A DNA stretch of 10,238 nucleotides from Deltaproteobacteria bacterium. GTDB taxonomy: Bacteria; Myxococcota_A; UBA796; GCA-2862545. The notes beneath the pieces are model-generated. The model was not told the origin of the DNA, did not search any database, and worked only from the letters and a program-made list of their open reading frames with translations. The stretch is from NCBI GenBank assembly GCA_019307545.1, contig JAFDJI010000085.1:1-10238 (forward strand). The letters run 5' to 3'. Positions within the stretch are counted from its first letter, which is position 1; each line of letters begins with the position of its first letter. Shown here in pieces: positions 1 through 5,976 of the stretch. The position numbers and the translations under genes are program-made.

Positions 1-746
1 GCTCGGACGAACACCTCGGAGAAGGCCCAGTCCTGGGCCCAGGCTGCGAACCGATCGAGCGGGTGGCCCGGTCGGTGGGGGGTGAACCAGGGCATGTTGA
101 GCACCAGGCCCACCCGGGAGTCCGGAATCACCTCGTGGACCGCCCGGTAGGTCAGGGCGTGGGCCTCGATCTGCCGGCGCATCACCTTGAAGGCGGCGGT
201 GTTGCGGTTCAGGCCTGGGGGAAAAACGTCGGTGCCGTAGGCGGCCACCCCGACCACGTTGGGCTCGTTGATGGTGCACCACAGGTCGACGAGCGAGCCG
301 AGACGCCGCGCACACTCCGCGCCGAGGCGGGCGAGCCGGTCGGGTAGCTCGGGGTTCATCCAACTGCCCTGCTCGGCCGCCCACCGCGGCAGGGTGAAGT
401 GGTTCAGGGTGACCATGGTGGTCAGACCGTGGTCGCGGCAGGCGCCGAGCATCACCGCGTACCGCTTGAAGGCCTCGTCACTCCAGGTGCCAGGCTCGGG
501 CTCGAGCCGGCTCCACTCCACCGAGAGGCGGTGCGCGTTCTGACCCATCTCGGCGGCTCGGGCGAGGTCCTCCTCGGCTCGGCCCGCCCACCATCCGGCC
601 GCGTCCCCAGAGGTGGTACCGTCCCGGATCCGTCCCGGCTGCTGCTCCCAGTCCCACCAGTCGTTGCGGTCGTTGCCCCCCTCGACCTGGTGGGACGAGG
701 TGGCGGACCCCCAGAGGAACCCCTGCGGAAAGGACGCTCCGGACAT
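1..746 (-). CDS. GH1 family beta-glycosidase (beta-glucosidase), C-terminus cut off by window edge
   Basis: The minus strand reads open from an ATG at 746 to the left edge, giving 249 residues of a family that is usually about 420-480 residues, so roughly the N-terminal half is present. It starts with MSGASFPQGFLWGSATSSHQ, the classic GH1 opening (FLWG.A.S..Q.EG); Q20 is the usual glycone-binding glutamine. It continues with the HRLSVEWSRLEP strand (about 72-83), TLNHFTLPRW (113-122) and TINEPN (158-163), where E161 is the expected acid/base. The nucleophile motif (ENG) would lie beyond the edge. GH1 enzymes hydrolyse terminal beta-glucosides, galactosides or related sugars with retention; substrate cannot be told here. 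There is no signal peptide, so a cytoplasmic enzyme is likely. A GGGGG tract at 753-757 lies six bases before the ATG and serves as ribosome binding site. It is divergent from the lipoprotein at 853. Confidence 0.94.
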   Translation of the reverse strand, partial: MSGASFPQGFLWGSATSSHQVEGGNDRNDWWDWEQQPGRIRDGTTSGDAAGWWAGRAEEDLARAAEMGQNAHRLSVEWSRLEPEPGTWSDEAFKRYAVMLGACRDHGLTTMVTLNHFTLPRWAAEQGSWMNPELPDRLARLGAECARRLGSLVDLWCTINEPNVVGVAAYGTDVFPPGLNRNTAAFKVMRRQIEAHALTYRAVHEVIPDSRVGLVLNMPWFTPHRPGHPLDRFAAWAQDWAFSEVFVR

Positions 747-818
747 GCGTTGCCCCCATGTGGCTGCACCGAACCCTATCGCCGGGACGCGCACCGGGCG
801 ACTGGAGCGTGCTTCTGC

Positions 819-824
819 TACAAC
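819..824 (+). promoter_or_regulatory. possible -10 element (TACAAC) before the acidic lipoprotein gene
   Basis: TACAAC lies 28 bases before the ATG at 853, in the 106-base divergent spacer between the glycosidase and lipoprotein genes. It sits in a CTACAnnnGGG context similar to sites before the genes at about 2065 and 8163. I see no good -35 box at the usual distance, so the call rests on the -10 match and position only. Confidence 0.3.
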
Positions 825-852
825 TGGGTGGACCTCCCTCCGAGGCGGCCCC

Positions 853-1650
853 ATGTTCCGTCGCCCAGCGCTCCTGATCTCTGCCAGCTTGCTGATGGGC
901 TGCAAGGCGCCACCCGAGGCGCCCGAGGCCTTCTCCGAGCTGTGTGCCTACCTCTTCGAGCACCAATGGGACGAGGACCAGGAGGCCCTGGTCGTGGGCC
1001 TGGAGCAACTCGCCACCTGGCTCGACGAGGAATGGGACCAGGAGGAGGAGGACAACGGCTTCGAGGTGACGGCGCTGTCCGAGGAGGCGATGGACGCCCT
1101 GGACGACCAGGACCGCACCGCCGTGAACATGGTGGGGTTGGCTCTGCCTTCGGTGAGCGAGCACCCGGTGGAGGACGCCACCTACGCCCTGGTGGCGGTG
1201 GACCAGGACGTGGTGTTCCCGGGCACCTTCACGGAGTACGAGCGCACCTACCACTCCGGCCCGGACTGCTTCGTCGACCGCTCGTGCCTCCGCATGGAGG
1301 CGGAGGAGCACATGAGCAGCAGCTTCGCCGGTGGCCTGGCCAAATCGGAGTCCCACTCCTTCAACCAGTACGTATGGGCGGAGACCGTCGACGGCTGGGC
1401 GATGGTCCACCGGAACTGGCAGGTGGAGCCCCCCGAGGTGAACCTCGGCTGGCTGGAGGTGGACGAGCAAACCTACCTCAACGCCTTCGTGCCCCGGACG
1501 GGTGGGGCCTGGCGCCTCCAGGCGCAGTGGACCGTGTACGACCCGAACAACAACGTCCCCGAGAACAGCGCGAAGGCCACCATCATCAACTACTTCCAGG
1601 GCTCCCACGAGGACCTGGAGGACTGGCTGGAAGAAAACGACGTACCCTGA
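853..1650 (+). CDS. acidic lipoprotein of unknown function
   Basis: A 265-residue protein not recognised as any named family. The ATG at 853 is chosen because it gives a clean lipoprotein signal: two Arg, a hydrophobic stretch, and lipobox LMGC with the lipidated Cys at residue 17. GAGG at 842-845 stands seven bases upstream. The frame is open further upstream to about 613, but that would bury the signal peptide. Residues 35-68 are strongly acidic (many D and E); the rest is a soluble domain with Cys31, Cys139 and Cys145 and aromatic-rich segments such as YVWAETVDGW (173-182). The C-terminus ends in an acidic helix-like stretch (about 251-263). It is expected to be anchored in the envelope with the mature part in the periplasm or on the surface. 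It converges on the thiamine-binding gene with only eight bases between the stops. Coding is well supported; function is unknown. Confidence 0.87.
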   Translation: MFRRPALLISASLLMGCKAPPEAPEAFSELCAYLFEHQWDEDQEALVVGLEQLATWLDEEWDQEEEDNGFEVTALSEEAMDALDDQDRTAVNMVGLALPSVSEHPVEDATYALVAVDQDVVFPGTFTEYERTYHSGPDCFVDRSCLRMEAEEHMSSSFAGGLAKSESHSFNQYVWAETVDGWAMVHRNWQVEPPEVNLGWLEVDEQTYLNAFVPRTGGAWRLQAQWTVYDPNNNVPENSAKATIINYFQGSHEDLEDWLEENDVP

Positions 1651-1658
1651 CACCGGGG

Positions 1659-1955
1659 CTAGAGCTTGGATGCCACGCTGGACATCTTGTCGCGCAGGGT
1701 CTGGTCGCGGTCGGTTCGCGTACCGAACTTGACCGTGGTGCTGATCCGCGGCGCACCCATCTCGTGGACCCGCTCGTGGCAGCGCTTGATCACCGCGAAG
1801 ACCTCCTCCCAGGGGCCCTCGATGTTCGTCCCGTAGCCGTGGAGTTGGTGCGAGAGGCCGCTCTCCTCGATCACCTCTTGGCACGCCGCAACGTAGCGCG
1901 AGAGCGACACGCCCACTCCGATGGGCACCACACTGAAGTCCGCAATGACGTTCAC
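1659..1955 (-). CDS. MTH1187/DUF77 family thiamine-binding protein
   Basis: A 98-residue protein matching the small MTH1187 (DUF77, COG0011) family, whose members are about 100 residues and form ferredoxin-like-fold oligomers that bind thiamine or related pyrimidines. Visible family features are the opening strand VIADFSVVPIG, SLSRYVA (17-23), the ESGL segment (31-34), GTNIEG (42-47), EVFAVI (51-56) and the GAPRISTTVKFGTRTD stretch (67-82). The start is placed at GTG 1955: a strong GGAGG (minus strand, 1963-1967) sits exactly seven bases upstream, and the family begins at this MNVIADF-like strand. An ATG further up at 1982 would add nine non-conserved residues and lose the ribosome site. It is cytoplasmic and probably monocistronic. 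The physiological role of the family is poorly defined; binding, not catalysis, is the usual inference. Confidence 0.92.
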   Translation of the reverse strand: MNVIADFSVVPIGVGVSLSRYVAACQEVIEESGLSHQLHGYGTNIEGPWEEVFAVIKRCHERVHEMGAPRISTTVKFGTRTDRDQTLRDKMSSVASKL

Positions 1956-1962
1956 AGTCCTT

Positions 1963-1967
1963 CCTCC
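1963..1967 (-). promoter_or_regulatory. ribosome binding site that fixes the GTG start at 1955
   Basis: GGAGG on the minus strand, seven bases before GTG. It decides for the GTG start over the upstream in-frame ATG at 1982. Confidence 0.75.
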
Positions 1968-2025
1968 TCGCACAGAACCCAAGATAATCGTGTTCGCGGC
2001 AGGTCACGAGTTCGTCCGATCACCC

Positions 2026-2031
2026 TACAAT
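2026..2031 (+). promoter_or_regulatory. probable -10 element (TACAAT) before the exported-protein gene
   Basis: TACAAT differs from the sigma-70 consensus TATAAT by one base. It lies 33 bases before the GTG at 2065 and 22 bases before the AGGAGG at 2053. No convincing -35 hexamer is seen 15-18 bases upstream. The flanking CTACAATGGG resembles CTACAACTGGG at 818-828 and CTACACAGGG at 8118-8127. Confidence 0.4.
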
Positions 2032-2052
2032 GGGAATCGATCTCCGTTCCCC

Positions 2053-2067
2053 AGGAGGACCGCCGTG
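2053..2067 (+). promoter_or_regulatory. strong ribosome binding site plus GTG that opens only an 18-codon frame
   Basis: AGGAGG at 2053-2058 followed six bases later by GTG at 2065 is a strong initiation site. Translation from it gives VIRFLPGLVALRMDRAVP and then TGA at 2119-2121. This frame overlaps the start of the 462-residue exported protein, which lies in the next frame. The first eleven residues look like the charged and early hydrophobic part of a signal peptide. Either this is a short coupled leader, or the downstream gene truly starts here and one base is wrong or mutated. Confidence 0.55.
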
Positions 2068-2086
2068 ATCCGATTCCTTCCCGGCC

Positions 2087-3475
2087 TTGTTGCCCTGCGG
2101 ATGGACCGTGCTGTTCCTTGACCTCCTCCTCGCAATCGCGATGGCCGTGCCGCCCGCGCCTGCCACGACCCTGGGAGCCGGTCCGACGCTGACGCTCGAG
2201 GAAGCCCCCGCACCACTGGCACGGCCAATCCCGGGCGAATGGGCGCTGGCCTCCCTGAGGACATCCGGCCTGGTGTTGACCCGCGCGCCCGACCAGTTCT
2301 GGGTGGACGTGGGCGGCTCGCCAGTCCGGCTGGGCCGAGGCCCGGTGCTCGGTTCGGCATCCGGGTTGGTGGTCGTTGGGGACCACCCAATCCGAATCTA
2401 CGACCCGGAGGCGGGCCGACTGCACCGCTTGGGGCGGCGCTGGCAGTCCGCCTCGAGCCACGGCGAGGGGGTATGGCTGGCGCGGGAGCGCAGTCCCGGC
2501 GAGTACGTCCTCGCCCGCTGGAACGGCCAGCACCCGGGACGCCGCCTGCCGATCCCGCAGAGCCCTCCCCTCGACACGCGCCTCCAGCGGGCGTACGCGG
2601 ACGGCCTTGTGTTCGGTGCCCTGCTCAGTCCCCACCGTCCCCTCCCGCTGGACGAAGAAGGCCACTGCACCGTGTGGCGGGTGACCGACGAGGTCGCCTG
2701 CGTGGGGGTCGAGGTCGATCAACTCGTCGCAAACACTGTGTGGCTGCCTGGCGGCTGGGCACTGACCGAAGACGACGACGCCTGGTGGGTGGTGGGCACC
2801 GGCGCCGGCGAGCCGCAGCGTGTCCGACTCGGTTTGGACCCCTGTGCAACACCCGAGCGGCTGTTGCACGTGGCAGTGACAGGGGTGCCCCACGCGATCG
2901 TGGCCTGTGGCCGCCAATCCGTGTGGTGGACGCCCTTCGGGCGCCTGCGATGGGAGCTTCCGGTCGGGACGCTGGAGCTACCCCCCGGGTCGTCGCGGGT
3001 GGTGGCGGTGGAGGAGACCGAGCACCCTGGACCCGCCGAACCGGGACCTTCCCTCGTCACCCAATGGGTGGACCTGGAACGGTACTCCATCGCAAACACG
3101 CCACCGCTCAACCCCCTGACGCGTGCGTTGTCCTCTCCCTTCCTGGCAGCGCGTCACCTGGAGGAGCACGCGAAGCTGTTCGTGGTGGACCTCGTCGCCG
3201 GAGAGTACCGACCCATCAGCCCCGCGATGGACTGCCCGGGCCGCCTGGTGCAGAAGGATCGCAGAGGCGCCACCTACGCAATCCAATGCCGGGTCTCCGG
3301 ACCGGAGGCGCACGACCACCACGTCTGGAGCGAGGTTGTGGACCTGGACGCTGGCACCCGGTGGCGGTCGACCGATGCATGTGTGGTCGGGTTGCTGGAG
3401 GGCGGGCACACCGTGCTCGCCGAGGAGTGCGCCGAGACCGGATCCACACCCGGACGCTTTTGGCTCGCCCCCTGA
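2087..3475 (+). CDS. exported protein of unknown function, possibly beta-propeller-like; 5' end uncertain
   Basis: A 462-residue frame with no family I recognise. The first in-frame start is TTG at 2087; GTG at 2108 is another choice and would give 455 residues. Both begin just before a hydrophobic signal segment (LFLDLLLAIAMAVPPAPA), but neither has a good ribosome site or a basic n-region. The strong AGGAGG plus GTG at 2065 is out of frame. After the signal comes a region rich in Gly, Trp and Val in short strand-like blocks, for example GLVVVGDHPIRIYDPEAGRL (93-112). This pattern suggests a beta-propeller or similar all-beta fold, which is inference only. Mature-region cysteines could form disulfides in the periplasm. 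It is convergent with the coupled operon on its right; only five bases separate the stops. That the frame is coding is well supported by its length and the exported start; the exact N-terminus is not. Confidence 0.75.
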   Translation: MLPCGWTVLFLDLLLAIAMAVPPAPATTLGAGPTLTLEEAPAPLARPIPGEWALASLRTSGLVLTRAPDQFWVDVGGSPVRLGRGPVLGSASGLVVVGDHPIRIYDPEAGRLHRLGRRWQSASSHGEGVWLARERSPGEYVLARWNGQHPGRRLPIPQSPPLDTRLQRAYADGLVFGALLSPHRPLPLDEEGHCTVWRVTDEVACVGVEVDQLVANTVWLPGGWALTEDDDAWWVVGTGAGEPQRVRLGLDPCATPERLLHVAVTGVPHAIVACGRQSVWWTPFGRLRWELPVGTLELPPGSSRVVAVEETEHPGPAEPGPSLVTQWVDLERYSIANTPPLNPLTRALSSPFLAARHLEEHAKLFVVDLVAGEYRPISPAMDCPGRLVQKDRRGATYAIQCRVSGPEAHDHHVWSEVVDLDAGTRWRSTDACVVGLLEGGHTVLAEECAETGSTPGRFWLAP

Positions 3476-3480
3476 ACTGG

Positions 3481-4092
3481 TCAGTGCATGGGGCCCCAGA
3501 GGTCCTTGGATAGGGAGGACCACGCCTCCTCGAGCGGACCCATCGACGAGGCCAGGTTCAGGTCGCCGGTGACCTGGACGGTGTGTGAAGCGGTGCGGAA
3601 GGTCACCGAGTGGGCCTTGACCGTGCGCCCCCCCGGGAGCTTCGTGCCCTCGGTGACAAAGGGCCCGAGCGTCTGCCCGTGGTGGGTGGCGAGCAGCCCG
3701 GACCAGGTGGTGCGCAGCTCCTCGAGGCGGCGCGCCTCGGCGCTCTCGCTCGGCGATGTCGGCCGGAATTGCTGGCTCTCGCGCTCGGGCACGGTCGGCC
3801 AGACTTCGGTCCAGCGGCCGTCGTCGTGGATCCGCATCCGGTATCCGGTCTCCGCCACCGAGACTTCGAGGAGGCAGCAGCCCTCTGGCCATTCGGACAT
3901 GGTGGGCTCCGGGGTTTCGGGGCCGGGCTCGCTTGCCGCGGGATCGGTCGCCTCGGGTACGGTCGCTTCGGGAGAGGTCGCCTCGGGAGCGGATGCTTCG
4001 GGCGCGGGCGGCTGGGGTGCAGAGACCGGCGCCTGCGGGGGGGCCGACCCGCCGCACCCGAGCAGGACGAGGAGCAGGATCAGACGGTCCAC
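3481..4092 (-). CDS. lipoprotein with PEAT repeat linker, second gene of a coupled operon
   Basis: A 203-residue lipoprotein of unrecognised family. Start is GTG at 4092, which lies inside the last codons of the upstream OmpA-protease gene (13-base overlap) and so implies translational coupling. It gives a very short signal, MDRLILLLVLLGC, with lipobox LLGC and lipidated Cys13. Residues 14-64 are a Pro/Ala/Glu linker including four five-residue repeats (PEASA, PEATS, PEATV, PEATD; 31-50). The globular part (about 65-203) has a CC pair (72-73), a GYRMRIHDDGRW strand turn (83-94) and late beta segments such as HSVTFRTASHTVQVTGDLNL (161-180). The linker resembles spacers that let a lipid-anchored domain reach across the periplasm, which is inference. 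Its coupling to the protease gene suggests a shared job such as anchoring, protecting against or delivering that protein, but nothing in its own sequence proves it. Confidence 0.84.
   Translation of the reverse strand: MDRLILLLVLLGCGGSAPPQAPVSAPQPPAPEASAPEATSPEATVPEATDPAASEPGPETPEPTMSEWPEGCCLLEVSVAETGYRMRIHDDGRWTEVWPTVPERESQQFRPTSPSESAEARRLEELRTTWSGLLATHHGQTLGPFVTEGTKLPGGRTVKAHSVTFRTASHTVQVTGDLNLASSMGPLEEAWSSLSKDLWGPMH
3943..4002 (-). repeat. four tandem 15-bp units encoding PEA(S/T)x
   Basis: Four imperfect 15-base units at 3943-3957, 3958-3972, 3973-3987 and 3988-4002, each ending in CGGG on the plus strand. They encode the proline-rich linker of the lipoprotein. The in-frame period means unit number could vary without breaking the gene. 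Confidence 0.8.
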
Positions 4093-5384
4093 TCGTCGGA
4101 CCCCGTGACCTGCTTCAACGCGGCGACGAAGGGCGCGTAGTGCCAGTTCTGGATGTCCATACCGTTGGACATGATGTTGTCGCTCGGGCCCTTGTTGGGC
4201 AGGCCGCCCGGCGGGACCTCGGCGTTGTCGGCGATGAACTGACGATAGGCGGGGTCGAGCGGCGTGTTCGGCGCCTCGCCAGCCCCCAGGTACTCGTCGG
4301 CCAGACCGAACATGTGGCCAGCCTCGTGGTTTGCCGTGACCTGGGTCTGCACGTCGAGCACCTGCACGTCGACGCGGCGGTCGTTCGCGTTGTTGCGGGC
4401 GGCGCTCTCCTCGCCCTTGTTCTCGCGGATCATCTGATCGTCGGAGGCGCCCTTGTCGGTCAGCTCGTCGGCAACGGACTCGGTCCGGTCCCGGGCCAGC
4501 TCGAGGTTGCTCCTGGCCCCGCCCTCCGCGCTGGCGCGCCCGCGAAGCTCCACGTTCCATTCGGGGTGGGCGACGAGGTCCGCCGCGGGAGCGGCGAGGC
4601 TGGCCACGTCGGTGGCGTCGAGATCCGAATCACCCGAATCGAACCACACGCCTATGGTGGCCTGGCCGCCGTTGCGCACCCGCGTCTGGCTGGTGTCTCG
4701 GCTGTCGAGGATGGTGGTTCCCGACTCATCGCCTGCGGCGTTCGCATCGCAGGTATTGCCGCCCGCTCCATGGTGGTACCCGCTGTCACACACCGAGGCA
4801 GGGCCGTCACCCGTATCGGGCGGGTACTTGTGCACCGTGATCTTGAAGTGCGGATCGGCGTCATCTTCGACGACGTCGACGAAGACGTCGATCTCCCGCG
4901 TCCAGAACTCCCGGGTGGACCGGATGCGGTGGTTGAGGCTCCAGGTGCCGGAAACGGTGGACGCGAAGTCCATGCGGAACAGGTCCTTCTCGTCCTGGGT
5001 CCAGTTCAGCTCGGCAGGGGACACGCCGACCGGGGCGTTCGCGGGGTCGCCAGGCTGGAAGTCGTAGGAGACCTTCAGGGTGATGTTCAGGTCGGTCCCT
5101 TCCAGGGATGCGTCGAACACCCCACCGGTGGGGGTGAGGAAGTCGTCGACCGGCATCCAGCACGTCTGGAAGAAGACCTCCTCCTCCTGCTGGGCGATCT
5201 CCTCGGGGGAGGGGCCCAACCAGCCGCCCATATCGGCTGAAAAGTCTCCGAGGCCCGAGCCCATCGTCTGCTGGGCGAAGGCGTTGCCCATGGCCCCCTG
5301 CGTGCCTCCACCCGCCTGTGCGGGTGCCGGGGCTTGCTGGGGAGCTTGGGATTGTCCGGGCGTGCTTTGCTGAGAGGAGTTCAT
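4080..5384 (-). CDS. OmpA-like domain fused to metzincin-type zinc metalloprotease, no signal peptide
   Basis: A 434-residue protein. Residues 1-48 are Gln/Ala/Pro/Gly-rich and probably disordered, with no signal peptide; they include a short MGNAFAQQTMG stretch (32-42). Residues about 70-240 form an unrecognised domain with strand-like segments and Cys75, Cys199 and Cys212. Residues about 243-342 look OmpA-like: WNVELRGRASAEGG, SNLELARDRTESVADEL and a late NDRRVDVQVL, as in peptidoglycan-binding OmpA C-terminal domains. Next comes HEAGHMFGLADE (353-364), the zinc site HExxHxxGxxD with E354 catalytic, and NIMSNGM (403-409), which fits the metzincin Met-turn with Met405. The site is therefore complete. 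OmpA-like domains usually act in the periplasm, so the missing signal points to a non-Sec route or a wrongly understood start. ATG 5384 has only a weak GGA upstream but a good promoter close by. It heads a two-gene operon with the lipoprotein. Substrate is unknown. Confidence 0.88.
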   Translation of the reverse strand: MNSSQQSTPGQSQAPQQAPAPAQAGGGTQGAMGNAFAQQTMGSGLGDFSADMGGWLGPSPEEIAQQEEEVFFQTCWMPVDDFLTPTGGVFDASLEGTDLNITLKVSYDFQPGDPANAPVGVSPAELNWTQDEKDLFRMDFASTVSGTWSLNHRIRSTREFWTREIDVFVDVVEDDADPHFKITVHKYPPDTGDGPASVCDSGYHHGAGGNTCDANAAGDESGTTILDSRDTSQTRVRNGGQATIGVWFDSGDSDLDATDVASLAAPAADLVAHPEWNVELRGRASAEGGARSNLELARDRTESVADELTDKGASDDQMIRENKGEESAARNNANDRRVDVQVLDVQTQVTANHEAGHMFGLADEYLGAGEAPNTPLDPAYRQFIADNAEVPPGGLPNKGPSDNIMSNGMDIQNWHYAPFVAALKQVTGSDEWTV

Positions 5385-5393
5385 CGCGGGCCC

Positions 5394-5421
5394 ATCCTAG
5401 ATGTCAGAATGGCGAGTGCAA
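5394..5421 (-). promoter_or_regulatory. promoter of the OmpA-protease operon
   Basis: On the minus strand, TTGCAC (5421-5416), a 16-base spacer, then TAGGAT (5399-5394). Only nine bases separate the -10 from the ATG at 5384, so the transcript would be almost leaderless. This is the best two-box promoter in the window. Confidence 0.5.
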
Positions 5422-5521
5422 AGGGGAAAGAGCACTGGGCGACGCCAGGTGGTGGAGGGCCACGAAGCGCGCGCGGCGTGCAGAAAAACCAAAAATATCC
5501 AAATCGACTGCCTACGCATCG

Positions 5522-5527
5522 TATAGA
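5522..5527 (+). promoter_or_regulatory. possible -10 element (TATAGA) for the pilin gene
   Basis: TATAGA lies six bases before the ATG at 5534, downstream of the A-rich tract. A transcript starting from it would be leaderless. No clear -35 is seen. Confidence 0.35.
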
Positions 5528-5533
5528 CTTAAC

Positions 5534-5727
5534 ATGCATCCCATCATGTCGGACGCGTCGGGGAGGACACGACGCTCACCCAGTTCCTCGAGGACGAAGA
5601 CGGGAACACCGCCATCGAGTATGGGTTGATCGTGTCCCTCATCGCGATCGCCATCATGGGCTCGTTCTACACCGTTGGGAACAGCCTGAACAAGAGGTTC
5701 AGCGGGCTCGGCTGCACGATTGATTGA
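5534..5727 (+). pseudogene. Flp-type pilin, apparently frameshifted by one base near its start
   Basis: From 5563 to the TGA at 5725-5727 the frame encodes a complete Flp/Fap pilin body: GEDTTLTQFLEDEDGNTAIE, then YGLIVSLIAIAIMGS. The prepilin cleavage signature G-xxxx-EY is intact (Gly codon 5602-5604, Glu-Tyr 5617-5622), followed by the hydrophobic helix and a short tail ending GCTID. This frame opens only at 5533, after a TAA, and has no ATG, GTG or TTG before the mature region. ATGs at 5534 and 5546 are in another frame and would read MHPIMSDASG before diverging at the GGGG run (5560-5563). One extra G there would join them into a normal-looking prepilin of about 65 residues. Flp pilins assemble into Tad pili for adhesion and are processed by TadV/CpaA-type peptidases; no tad genes are in view. 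Pilin identity is solid; whether the shift is real decay, a phase-variable tract or a base-calling error cannot be decided here. Confidence 0.78.
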
Positions 5728-5949
5728 GCCCCGGGCCGGTGGGAAACAGGCTTTTGAGAGAGCCAGCAGCAGGCGCTGTGTCAGGACCAAGAACGCTATG
5801 AAGTCACAGCGGCGGAGAACCCCACCGAACGACCGGCGCTAACGCAATTCGCCACGCCGCGGGCTCTTGCCGCCGTTCTTTCGGCACGGCTCTCCACCTT
5901 TGGTCGCGTGTGGCCGCCCGCGGTTTCCGCGGTCGACCGGGCGCTCGCT
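5728..5949. other. intergenic region, no gene seen
   Basis: This spacer lies between the pilin stop and the terminator hairpin of the lipoprotein gene. Short open frames here show no family resemblance. A small palindromic element (CCGCGG, TTT, CCGCGG) occurs near 5918-5932. No RNA gene is recognised. Confidence 0.4.
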
Positions 5950-5976
5950 TAGCAGGCTGCTTTCTGCAGCCTGCTA
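5950..5976 (-). terminator. perfect 11-bp hairpin containing the stop codon of the large lipoprotein gene
   Basis: Arms TAGCAGGCTGC (5950-5960) and GCAGCCTGCTA (5966-5976) are perfect complements around a five-base loop. The TAG stop of the minus-strand gene (5976-5974) forms the first three bases of its stem. There is no U-run after it on either strand. It could terminate or protect the 3' end of the minus-strand transcript. Confidence 0.55.

Larger units (their letters stand above)
5385..5533. other. divergent intergenic region with an AT-rich tract
   Basis: This 149-base spacer separates the OmpA-protease operon from the pilin. Positions 5481-5532 are rich in A and T, including AAAAACCAAAAATATCC (5484-5500), which contrasts sharply with the GC-rich surroundings. 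It may serve as an UP-like element or nucleoid-protein site for the pilin promoter. No gene is seen in it. Confidence 0.5.

Noticed and set aside
613..852. N-terminal extension of the acidic lipoprotein to an earlier start at 613.
   Set aside because: It would bury the lipobox signal peptide and overlap the start of the divergent glycosidase gene.
399..2192. A 597-codon plus-strand open frame and a 509-codon minus-strand frame (478-2007) overlapping the glycosidase, lipoprotein and DUF77 genes.
   Set aside because: They have low-complexity Arg/Gly/Pro-rich translations with no domain, and they run across several well-supported genes. They are products of high GC at third positions.
3756..5240. 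A 494-codon plus-strand frame opposite the protease operon.
   Set aside because: It is antisense to the OmpA-like and HExxHxxGxxD protein; its translation shows no domain and arises from codon bias.
5512..5790. A 92-codon minus-strand open frame over the pilin.
   Set aside because: It is antisense to the clear Flp pilin body and has no recognisable features.
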